Source: an uncultured Clostridia bacterium (lineage in GTDB: Bacteria > Bacillota_I > Bacilli_A > RF39 > UBA660). Taken from it: DNA of 5,243 nt. The notes under the pieces were generated by a model. The model was not told the DNA's origin. It searched no databases and saw only the letters and a program-made list of their open reading frames with translations. This document shows, piece after piece, positions 1 through 5,243 of the stretch; within the stretch, counting starts at the first letter, position 1; each line of letters begins with the position of its first letter. The stretch spans positions 1 to 5,243 of the forward strand of contig CAOJDZ010000061.1 in the NCBI GenBank assembly GCA_948433815.1, read 5' to 3'. The translations under genes were made by a program, and so were the position numbers.

Positions 1-110
1 TCTACTGCTTGAAATATAGCATATGGAGGAGTTTTCTCTTTTCTTTTATCCATGTAATATTCAATCATTTTTTCTTTTATATTATCACTTACTTTAAATA
101 CTATAGTCAT
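1..110 (-). CDS. rnhC: Ribonuclease HIII, N-terminal fragment (runs off the window)
   Basis: The gene reads leftward from ATG at 110-108; only 36 codons lie in the window and the reading frame is open to the edge. The translation begins MTIVFKVSDNIKEKM and contains KTPPYAIFQAV at about residues 26-36. A TPPYAIFQA-type motif is typical of the N-terminal TBP-like substrate-binding domain (DUF3378) of RNase HIII, which removes the RNA strand of RNA-DNA hybrids; the catalytic domain would lie outside the window. A Shine-Dalgarno AGGTGA (120-115) sits 4 bases before the ATG. The position supports the call: in many Bacilli rnhC is divergent from zapA-cvpA, and here it is divergent from cvpA. An RNase HII is unlikely because that family lacks this N-terminal domain. 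The assignment rests on a short fragment. Confidence 0.8.
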   Translation of the reverse strand, partial: MTIVFKVSDNIKEKMIEYYMDKRKEKTPPYAIFQAV

Positions 111-126
111 AATTTCACCTAGTCAA

Positions 127-155
127 ATTATATCAAAAAAAAGTTTATTTTTCAC
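127..155 (-). promoter_or_regulatory. Sigma-A-type promoter for rnhC (extended -10)
   Basis: On the minus strand the -35 is GTGAAA (155-150, 4 of 6 matches to TTGACA). A 17-bp spacer follows, then a perfect TATAAT (132-127) preceded by TG plus one base, which makes it an extended -10. Transcription would start near 120, inside or beside the AGGTGA ribosome binding site, leaving a leader of only about 10 bases before the rnhC ATG at 110. Confidence 0.6.
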
Positions 156-172
156 TATTTTTATAATATAAT
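144..172 (+). promoter_or_regulatory. Probable sigma-A-type promoter for cvpA-trx
   Basis: Two TATAAT hexamers overlap by one base at 162-167 and 167-172. The second is 17 bp downstream of TTTATT (144-149), a weak -35 with 3 of 6 matches. Transcription would begin near 179, about 30 bases before the cvpA start codon. The -35 abuts the -35 of the divergent rnhC promoter (150-155), so the two promoters interleave. The -10 is convincing; the -35 choice is not. Confidence 0.45.
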
Positions 173-195
173 TAAATAAGAACATAATATATGTT

Positions 196-200
196 AGGAG
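196..200 (+). promoter_or_regulatory. Ribosome binding site that fixes the cvpA start at 209
   Basis: AGGAG lies 8 bases before ATG 209-211. An upstream in-frame ATG at 191 would contain this site within its own coding sequence and has no Shine-Dalgarno sequence of its own, so 209 is the better start. Confidence 0.8.
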
Positions 201-208
201 TGAATTTG

Positions 209-820
209 ATGAATATAGTAGATGCAGTTTTAATAGTATTGTTAATTATTGGAATAATGGATGGTATTAGACTAGGCGCAGTTAGAAGTTTTGTAGGATT
301 TTTTGGAACTATTCTTGTCTTTTTACTATCTTGGATTTTAAAAGGTACTTTAGCTGATGTAATGATAAAAACTTTGCCGCAGCTTGGAGGGAATGCGGCT
401 ATTTCGGTTTTAATTTATCATGTTATAGCTTTTATAATTTTACTTATAATATTTAGTGTTATATATAGGGTTATTTTAAAACTTACTAATGTTGTAGAGA
501 AAGTAATGGATGCGACTATAATTTTAGGATTTGTTTCTAGAATTATAGGTGGTGCGTTTGGTTTTATAAAAATGTATATTTTATTATTTATAGTTTTATT
601 TATTTTAAGTATATTTAATTTTAGTTTTATGAAGAGTAGTAAAGTTAATAGGTTTATATTAGATAAAACCCCTCTTTTAGCACCTATAGTAGAAGATACT
701 TGGAATGGTATAAAGGGAGTATACGAAGCAAGTAATGTGGAAGAGGCGATTAGATCTTTATTTGAAAATAATATAATAACTGAAGAAAATATGAATAAAT
801 TACTTAATGGAGGGAATTAA
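209..820 (+). CDS. cvpA: CvpA family inner-membrane protein
   Basis: This is a 203-residue, strongly hydrophobic protein with about four membrane segments, near residues 3-17, 25-44, 65-90 and 104-136. It fits the CvpA (colicin V production) family, PF02674. Hallmarks are the N-terminal N-x-V-D-A-V-L-x-V-L followed by G-x-x-D-G-x-x-x-G (residues 2-23), and the glycine-rich R-x-x-G-G-A-F-G-F-x-K stretch at about 111-121 entering the last membrane segment. A hydrophilic tail of about 65 residues follows and ends LLNGGN. The molecular function of the family is not well defined; the E. coli member is needed for colicin V export and has been linked to envelope homeostasis. The start was placed at 209 rather than 191 on the ribosome binding site. 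Thioredoxin begins 2 bp after its TAA, so the two genes are co-transcribed and probably coupled. The equivalent B. subtilis gene (yshB) also sits beside rnhC. Confidence 0.85.
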   Translation: MNIVDAVLIVLLIIGIMDGIRLGAVRSFVGFFGTILVFLLSWILKGTLADVMIKTLPQLGGNAAISVLIYHVIAFIILLIIFSVIYRVILKLTNVVEKVMDATIILGFVSRIIGGAFGFIKMYILLFIVLFILSIFNFSFMKSSKVNRFILDKTPLLAPIVEDTWNGIKGVYEASNVEEAIRSLFENNIITEENMNKLLNGGN

Positions 821-822
821 TT

Positions 823-1125
823 ATGAGATATTATAGTGGAGAAGATTTTGACAGTTTAGTTAAAGAAGGAGTGCATTTAATCGATTTTTATGCTGATTGG
901 TGTGGACCTTGTAAAATGCTTGGGGCAGTACTTGAAGAAGTAAGTGATAAAATAGATATCATTAAGGTTAATACTGATAGTTACGGAGAACTTGCGAATA
1001 GGTTTAAGGTTATGAGTATACCTCATCTAGTGTTTTTTAAAGATGGTAAAGAGGTTAGTTATTCTGTAGGTTTTATGGATAAAGATACTTTGTTAGAGAA
1101 AATAGAGGAAGTTAATAATTTATAA
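823..1125 (+). CDS. trxA: Thioredoxin
   Basis: This is a complete 100-residue cytoplasmic thioredoxin, close to the usual length of about 105. The active site WCGPC is at residues 26-30, preceded by the buried Asp of the DFYADW strand (D21-W26). The cis-proline is P67 in SIPHLVFF, where His replaces the usual Thr after it. The FKDGKEV turn follows at about residues 72-78. It would reduce disulfides in proteins such as ribonucleotide reductase and peroxiredoxins, using thioredoxin reductase; no reductase gene is in the window. GGAGGG (809-814) lies 8 bases before the ATG, inside the end of cvpA, so translation is probably coupled. In Bacilli trxA commonly closes the rnhC/cvpA/mutS2 cluster, which matches this position. 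The trxA symbol assumes this is the housekeeping copy; paralogues elsewhere cannot be excluded. Confidence 0.92.
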   Translation: MRYYSGEDFDSLVKEGVHLIDFYADWCGPCKMLGAVLEEVSDKIDIIKVNTDSYGELANRFKVMSIPHLVFFKDGKEVSYSVGFMDKDTLLEKIEEVNNL

Positions 1126-1138
1126 CTTCTTTTTCTTT
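1104..1138 (+). terminator. Intrinsic terminator overlapping the thioredoxin stop codon
   Basis: GAAGTTA (1108-1114) pairs perfectly with TAACTTC (1123-1129) around an 8-base loop. The stem can be extended outward by A-T and G-U pairs (1104-1107 with 1130-1133). TTTTTCTTT (1130-1138) follows. The right arm contains the TAA stop of thioredoxin. The stem is AT-rich, so termination may be incomplete. Confidence 0.55.
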
Positions 1139-1164
1139 ATATTATTTTTGTAATGTAGTATAAT
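1136..1164 (+). promoter_or_regulatory. Sigma-A-type promoter for queA
   Basis: TTTATA (1136-1141, 4 of 6 matches to TTGACA) and a perfect TATAAT (1159-1164) are separated by exactly 17 bp. Transcription would start near 1171, about 20 bases before queA, too short for a riboswitch. The -35 overlaps the T-run of the upstream terminator, so the two transcription units are packed end to end. Confidence 0.6.
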
Positions 1165-1190
1165 ATGGTTTATGTTAAGCGGGTGAGTAA

Positions 1191-2237
1191 ATGAAAGATA
1201 TTTATAATGTAAACTATTATGATTATGATTTGCCAGAAGAATTAATCGCACAGACTCCTTTAAAGGTTAGGAGTTCTTCTAGATTATTAGTTTTAAATAA
1301 GGATAATGGGAAAATATGTGATAAAGTTTTTTCTGATATTGTTTCATATTTACATAAAGGTGACGTATTAGTGCTTAATGATACAAAAGTTATACCTGCG
1401 AGATTAATAGGCTCTAAAGAAGATACTGGAGCAGTTATAGAGTTACTTTTACTTAAAAATATTAGTGATAATTATTGGGATTGTCTTGCTAGACCTGGGA
1501 AAAGATTACATGAAGGAACTATAGTTAGTTTTGGAGATGGTTTATTAAAAGCTAAAATAGTTGAAAAGAAAGAAGAAGGAATAGTAAATGTAGAATTTAT
1601 TTATGATGGGATATTTTATGAAGTTTTAGATAAACTGGGGACTATGCCACTTCCACCTTATATTCATGAAAAATTAGAAGATAAAGAGAGATACCAAACT
1701 ATATATGCTAAAGTTCCAGGAAGTGCAGCCGCGCCTACTGCTGGGTTACATTTTACAGAAGAAATATTAAACGAATTAAGGAGAAAAGGTGTTATTATAA
1801 CTTTTGTTACTCTTCATGTAGGGTTAGGTACTTTTAGACCCGTTCAAGTAGATAATATTTTAGAGCATGATATGCATAGAGAATTTTATGAAATGAGTGA
1901 AGAGACTGCTAATGTATTAAATTTAGCTAAAGAAGAAAATAGACGTATAATTGCTGTTGGGACAACAAGTACTAGAACACTAGAAAGTGTTATGTCTAAT
2001 TATGGAAAGTTTAAAGAGTGTTTTGAAAGTACAAATATTTTTATATATCCTGGGTATAAATTTAAAGCGATAGATGCTTTGATAACTAATTTTCATTTAC
2101 CAAAAAGTACTTTAATTATGCTTGTTAGTGCTTTAGCGGGTAGAGATAATATTATAAATGCTTATAAACATGCTGTGGAGGAAAAATATCGATTCTTTTC
2201 TTTTGGAGATGCGATGTTTATTAGTAGTAAATTATAG
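1191..2237 (+). CDS. queA: tRNA preQ1(34) S-adenosylmethionine ribosyltransferase-isomerase QueA
   Basis: QueA transfers and isomerises the ribosyl part of SAM onto preQ1 at position 34 of tRNA to give epoxyqueuosine, the penultimate step of queuosine synthesis, in the cytoplasm. The 348-residue length is normal (about 340-360). Family motifs occur in order along the full length: [13 protein letters not shown] (11-23), SRLLVL (30-35), [16 protein letters not shown] (57-72), LARPGKRL near 103, [16 protein letters not shown] (168-174), the very conserved [13 protein letters not shown] (177-189), [48 protein letters not shown], and a C-terminal [18 protein letters not shown] (1181-1186) acts as ribosome binding site, 4 bases before the ATG. 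It has its own promoter after the thioredoxin terminator. tgt follows after 75 bp, completing the usual queA-tgt pair. No damaged motif was seen. Confidence 0.97.
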   Translation: MKDIYNVNYYDYDLPEELIAQTPLKVRSSSRLLVLNKDNGKICDKVFSDIVSYLHKGDVLVLNDTKVIPARLIGSKEDTGAVIELLLLKNISDNYWDCLARPGKRLHEGTIVSFGDGLLKAKIVEKKEEGIVNVEFIYDGIFYEVLDKLGTMPLPPYIHEKLEDKERYQTIYAKVPGSAAAPTAGLHFTEEILNELRRKGVIITFVTLHVGLGTFRPVQVDNILEHDMHREFYEMSEETANVLNLAKEENRRIIAVGTTSTRTLESVMSNYGKFKECFESTNIFIYPGYKFKAIDALITNFHLPKSTLIMLVSALAGRDNIINAYKHAVEEKYRFFSFGDAMFISSKL

Positions 2238-2285
2238 ATAAAATGTAAAATGTTTTTTTCGATGTATATAGAAATATTAAATGTA

Positions 2286-2294
2286 TGATAAAAT
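2286..2294 (+). promoter_or_regulatory. Possible extended -10 element just upstream of tgt
   Basis: TG-A-TAAAAT (2286-2294) matches an extended -10 with 5 of 6 hexamer positions, but no good -35 lies 16-18 bp upstream. A start near 2301 would give a leader of about 12 bases before ATG 2313. No hairpin terminator is visible in the 75 bp after queA, so read-through from the queA promoter is the simpler source of tgt mRNA and this would be a secondary promoter at most. Confidence 0.25.
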
Positions 2295-2309
2295 TATATT
2301 AAGAGGTGA

Positions 2310-3428
<1,119 letters not shown>

Positions 3429-3437
3429 GAGAATAAT

Positions 3438-3752
3438 ATGGATAAAAAGAAAAGAAAGGTGTGTTTCGCTTTTACTGTTGTAGGGGTTATAATAATTATT
3501 ATTGTTCAAACCATTATTTTGATAGATGATGAAGCAAAAGAAAAGAAGGAAAATTATATAAAAGTAAATGTAGTGAAGGCTGCAAAAGAGTGTATTAAAG
3601 ATGAGAAATGTGAAGAAAGTGATATAACGCTTTTAACTCTTATAGAAAACAGATATATAGATGGTTATTTTTTGAATGAAATAAATGAATATTCAAGTGA
3701 AAGTGTTATAAAGTATCCTTCATATGAAGTAGAATTAAAACGAGAAGATTAA
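3438..3752 (+). CDS. Small one-TM protein of unknown function, weakly pilin-like
   Basis: I do not recognise this 104-residue protein as a named family. It has a basic start (DKKKRK, 2-7), one very hydrophobic segment (about 8-29, with five Ile in a row) and a hydrophilic, charged remainder, probably outside the membrane. Two cysteines, C52 and C58 (C-x5-C), could form a disulfide. The stretch CFAFTVVGVII (9-19) loosely resembles a type IV prepilin N-terminus (GFTLIEL), but Ala replaces Gly and the +5 Glu is Gly. The part around 48-83 (AAKEC..., ITLLTLIENRYIDGY) recalls C-terminal regions of Firmicutes pseudopilins; this is an impression, not a match. AGGAGA (3427-3432) overlaps the tgt TAG, so it is the third gene of the queA-tgt unit. 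Many relatives have yajC here, but this protein lacks the RPQ-x2-K motif and SH3-like core of YajC. Its last codons lie in a terminator hairpin. Confidence 0.75.
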   Translation: MDKKKRKVCFAFTVVGVIIIIIVQTIILIDDEAKEKKENYIKVNVVKAAKECIKDEKCEESDITLLTLIENRYIDGYFLNEINEYSSESVIKYPSYEVELKRED

Positions 3753-3769
3753 TTAATTTCTTCTCGTTT
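3738..3769. terminator. Bidirectional intrinsic terminator between convergent genes
   Basis: CGAGAAGA (3741-3748) and TCTTCTCG (3759-3766) form a perfect 8-bp stem, extended to 11 bp by AAA/TTT (3738-3740 with 3767-3769), around a 10-base loop. On the plus strand TTTGTTTTT follows (3767-3775); on the minus strand the stem is followed by TTTTAATTC. It can therefore stop transcription from both sides. Both genes end inside it: the plus-strand stop TAA is at 3750-3752 and the minus-strand stop at 3751-3749. Confidence 0.85.
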
Positions 3770-4018
3770 GTTTTTGCTAATTTTGCTTTGTAGTTCTTTT
3801 AATTCATTAACAGGAATATTAGTACATTTGCTTATTTCTTCAAGTGATATATTAGTGTTTGTTAATAGATTTAATGCTATTTCTTTTGTTGCGTAAGTTT
3901 TTCCCTTTTCAACGCCTTGCTCTTCTCCTTTAATAAAATATTCTTCTCCAATATTAGCCATTTGGCTTCTTATAAGTTTTTCTTGTAAACTATAGTCTTG
4001 TGCATATTCGTTATTCAT
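3749..4018 (-). CDS. Candidate internally started RpnS-like C-terminal protein
   Basis: Inside the Rpn gene, in the same frame, ATG at 4018-4016 (residue 215 of the long protein) is preceded by AAGGAG (4036-4031) with 12 bases between, or AAGGAGAG with 10. That spacing is slightly long but usable. The product would be 89 residues, starting MNNEYAQDYSLQEK and carrying the four-residue glycine repeat and the C-terminal helical tail but not the nuclease core. A second in-frame ATG at 3961 has only a weak AAGAAG before it. In enterobacterial Rpn systems such a separately translated C-terminal domain (RpnS) blocks the long toxic form. The AAGGAG could also be just the Lys-Glu codons it encodes, so this is a hypothesis. 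Confidence 0.35.
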   Translation of the reverse strand: MNNEYAQDYSLQEKLIRSQMANIGEEYFIKGEEQGVEKGKTYATKEIALNLLTNTNISLEEISKCTNIPVNELKELQSKISKNKREEIN

Positions 4019-4660
4019 AAATCTTATACTCTCCTTATATGCTTCTTTTAGTACTGGATCAGTTTTACTTATTTTTTCTAGTTCTTCTATAGTGTCAGCA
4101 CCTATAAATAAACGCCAGCCTTCAAAATCATTCTTGGTTTTATTATAAAATATTTCACAATTATGGTCAACATTAATTACTATTACATTAAATAGTTCTG
4201 GTAACATTTTGTCATTAGGATTGTCTACATTAGTCATTACATATGTTTGGATATTTTTATTTTCTTCTAAAGTGTTTATACTTTTTATGAAATTTATTCC
4301 TGTTACTTTTTTTGTTTCTTTATAGTTTTCACTTGTTTTTAATTGACTATAAAATAGACCTGTTACGTACATAAAGTTTTTTATTTTTGCATCTTTATTA
4401 TAGATACATTGCATTTCTAGATTTAATATGTCTTTATTAGGTGTTTCTACAATAATGTCTAGTTCAAACTTTTTATTTAGAACAGTTTCTTTATCTAAAT
4501 TTACACTATTTTTTATTATTGAACCGTTTAAACTTCCTTTTTCTAAACAAAAGAGTTTTTCTAACATATCTATTGTAAATTTTTTATTTTTTTCAGTACC
4601 AAAAAGATTTTTAAACATTAAGTCTCTATATATTGGTAAGAATTCAAAATTTTCTTTCAT
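3749..4660 (-). CDS. Rpn family PD-(D/E)XK nuclease (transposase-like, PF12784)
   Basis: This 303-residue protein is full length for the Rpn/PDDEXK_2 family, DNA endonucleases first called putative transposases. Family marks are: PIYRDLMFKNLFG (9-21), the opening motif; D68 in FELDIIVET (65-73) and E82-x-Q84 in LNLEMQ (79-84), the D...E-x-Q catalytic set; a central region with YVTGLFYSQL; and a C-terminal helix with glycines every four residues (G245, G249, G253 in KGEEQGVEKG), ending in a small helical tail (ISLEEISKCTNIPVNELKEL). No catalytic residue appears lost. AGGAGG (4670-4665) lies 4 bases before the ATG. The gene stands alone on the minus strand, with no partner gene, inverted repeats or target duplications suggesting an insertion sequence. 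E. coli RpnA promotes RecA-independent recombination, and Rpn proteins have been reported as phage-defence toxins restrained by a C-terminal fragment made from the same gene. Whether this member does so is inference. Confidence 0.88.
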   Translation of the reverse strand: MKENFEFLPIYRDLMFKNLFGTEKNKKFTIDMLEKLFCLEKGSLNGSIIKNSVNLDKETVLNKKFELDIIVETPNKDILNLEMQCIYNKDAKIKNFMYVTGLFYSQLKTSENYKETKKVTGINFIKSINTLEENKNIQTYVMTNVDNPNDKMLPELFNVIVINVDHNCEIFYNKTKNDFEGWRLFIGADTIEELEKISKTDPVLKEAYKESIRFMNNEYAQDYSLQEKLIRSQMANIGEEYFIKGEEQGVEKGKTYATKEIALNLLTNTNISLEEISKCTNIPVNELKELQSKISKNKREEIN

Positions 4661-4664
4661 TTGT

Positions 4665-4672
4665 CCTCCTTT
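4665..4672 (-). promoter_or_regulatory. Strong ribosome binding site of the Rpn nuclease gene
   Basis: AAAGGAGG (4672-4665) is a near-perfect anti-Shine-Dalgarno match, 4 bases from ATG 4660, and supports this start. I could not find a convincing promoter in the 165 bp upstream. TTGATT (4709-4704) is a fair -35, but no good -10 lies 16-18 bp after it, so read-through from the TIGR04086-type gene is possible. Confidence 0.75.
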
Positions 4673-4677
4673 CTAGT

Positions 4678-4752
4678 AAAAGAGTAACATATAAATTTAT
4701 TTTAATCAAACACTCTAAAATTAAAAATTAGAATAGCTTATATGTCTCTTTT
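4678..4752. repeat. Imperfect inverted repeat in the Rpn leader
   Basis: AAAAGAG-TA-ACATATAA (4678-4694) is the reverse complement of TTATATGT-CTCTTTT (4738-4752) except for two inserted bases, giving 8 plus 7 base pairs around a loop of 43 bases. The right arm overlaps the left half of the apical stem of the neighbouring hairpin (4745-4776), so the two pairings exclude each other. Confidence 0.5.
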
Positions 4753-4790
4753 GTATTTTATTAATATACAAAGAGATTGTTATTCTAATT
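4726..4790 (-). terminator. Nested hairpin after the TIGR04086-type gene, possible terminator
   Basis: AATTAGAATA (4726-4735) and TATTCTAATT (4781-4790) form a perfect 10-bp base. Inside, TCTCTTTTGTAT (4745-4756) pairs with ATACAAAGAGA (4766-4776) with a single bulged T; an asymmetric internal loop separates the two stems. Read on the minus strand the structure ends in a T-rich tract (TTTTTAATTTT, about 4727-4717), as expected for a weak terminator of the gene ending at 4826. It is very AT-rich. The 165-bp gap holding it contains no gene I can support. Confidence 0.4.
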
Positions 4791-4825
4791 GTTCTGATAC
4801 TTAATTTTAAATTTTGTTTTAGTTT

Positions 4826-5194
4826 TTATAAATTTTCTTTTTTGAAATTTATTCCAAACATTCCCCCTAAAGTAGAAGATAGTAGTAAAACAGCAAAATA
4901 TATTAAACTTTTAAATCCAGGGATACTTCTTAAAATAATCGCTAGTAATAAAACTAATATTATGTTAATAGTGCCTATCATTAATCCGCTTAAAAAACCA
5001 CGTTTACTACTTTTTTTACCTAATGAGAAACCGTTATACATAAATAATAAACACATAAATATAAAGCTTAAAACTGATACTGTTTTATAAGATATTAAAT
5101 TAAAATGTGCTAGTGTGGTTATTATAATTAGATAAATTAATAAACTACCAAAGAACCAACCTATACTTGTTAAAATGTTTTTACATTTTTTCAT
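4826..5194 (-). CDS. TIGR04086 family four-TM membrane protein
   Basis: This is a complete 122-residue, highly hydrophobic protein with four predicted membrane segments at about residues 12-31, 38-56, 67-88 and 95-115. It fits the TIGR04086 family of small membrane proteins from Clostridia and some Bacilli. The supporting pattern is G55-x2-L-G-K-K (55-61), then R65-G66-x3-G70-x3-G74 opening the third segment, and L-G-G-M-F-G-I-N (109-116) at the end of the fourth, followed by a short basic tail. No function is established for the family. AAGGGGG (5205-5199), one mismatch from AAGGAGG, is 4 bases before the ATG. TATACT (5220-5215) could be a -10, but no good -35 is visible before the window ends. 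In many Clostridia this gene follows queA-tgt-yajC on the same strand; here it is nearby but on the opposite strand. Confidence 0.72.
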   Translation of the reverse strand: MKKCKNILTSIGWFFGSLLIYLIIITTLAHFNLISYKTVSVLSFIFMCLLFMYNGFSLGKKSSKRGFLSGLMIGTINIILVLLLAIILRSIPGFKSLIYFAVLLLSSTLGGMFGINFKKENL

Positions 5195-5243
5195 ATTTCC
5201 CCCTTGTATAATAAAGTATATTTATTGTTTAAAATTTTAGAAT

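Noticed and set aside
191..208. Upstream ATG at 191 as the cvpA start
   Set aside because: It has no ribosome binding site of its own, and the good AGGAG at 196-200 would fall inside the coding sequence; ATG 209 has ideal spacing.
1165..1190. preQ1 riboswitch before queA or tgt
   Set aside because: The predicted queA leader is only about 20 bases, and neither it nor the 75 bp before tgt shows the small C-rich, A-tailed preQ1-I hairpin/pseudoknot pattern.
3749..4660. Rpn gene as part of an insertion sequence
   Set aside because: Despite the family's transposase-like name, no terminal inverted repeats or target-site duplications flank it, and its right boundary is a shared terminator.
4428..4676. 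Plus-strand open frame opposite the start of the Rpn gene
   Set aside because: It overlaps the conserved N-terminal motifs of the Rpn nuclease in antisense and even spans its ribosome binding site; no family features.
4842..5090. Plus-strand open frame opposite the TIGR04086-type gene
   Set aside because: It mirrors a well-supported four-TM gene, and its Lys/Asn/Ile-rich product is what antisense AT-rich coding gives.

Overview
This window comes from a very AT-rich, low-GC Gram-positive bacterium of the Firmicutes/Bacillota, and is chromosomal. The evidence is AT-rich codon use, near-consensus Shine-Dalgarno sites (AGGAGG, AGGTGA), sigma-A-like promoters with TATAAT boxes, and several family associations. 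RNase HIII next to cvpA and thioredoxin is a Bacilli-type neighbourhood; queA-tgt together with a TIGR04086-type membrane protein is a Clostridia/Bacilli-type one. All seven complete main genes stop with TAA or TAG, and every Trp codon I checked is TGG, so the standard bacterial code fits. I cannot name a genus. An uncultured gut lineage of Bacilli or Clostridia is a guess.

Layout. (1) Positions 1-110, minus strand: the first 36 codons of rnhC (RNase HIII). (2) 111-208: a divergent control region with interleaved promoters. (3) 209-1125, plus strand: cvpA-like membrane protein, then thioredoxin 2 bp later, closed by a hairpin that overlaps the thioredoxin stop codon. (4) 1136-3752, plus strand: a new promoter, then queA and tgt (the last steps of queuosine modification of tRNA), then a small one-TM protein of unknown function whose ribosome binding site overlaps the tgt stop. 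(5) 3738-3769: a bidirectional hairpin terminator that encodes the C-termini of two convergent genes. (6) 3749-4660, minus strand: an Rpn-family PD-(D/E)XK nuclease. (7) 4661-4825: an intergenic stretch holding a nested inverted repeat. (8) 4826-5194, minus strand: a four-TM TIGR04086-type protein.

How the genes fit together. Tgt exchanges guanine-34 of GUN-anticodon tRNAs for preQ1, and QueA then adds the epoxycyclopentane ring from SAM to make epoxyqueuosine. Both look catalytically intact. CvpA, thioredoxin and RNase HIII look like the remains of the rnhC/zapA-cvpA-polX-mutS2-trxA cluster with the middle genes missing. The tail (unknown protein, Rpn nuclease, inverted TIGR04086 gene) is where the usual queA-tgt-yajC-TIGR04086 order has been rearranged.

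The most interesting candidate is the Rpn gene. It has an intact nuclease core, a C-terminal helix with a four-residue glycine repeat, and an internal ATG preceded by AAGGAG. This is the arrangement expected of the gene-within-gene RpnL/RpnS toxin-antitoxin phage-defence systems described in enterobacteria. It is a hypothesis from sequence only.
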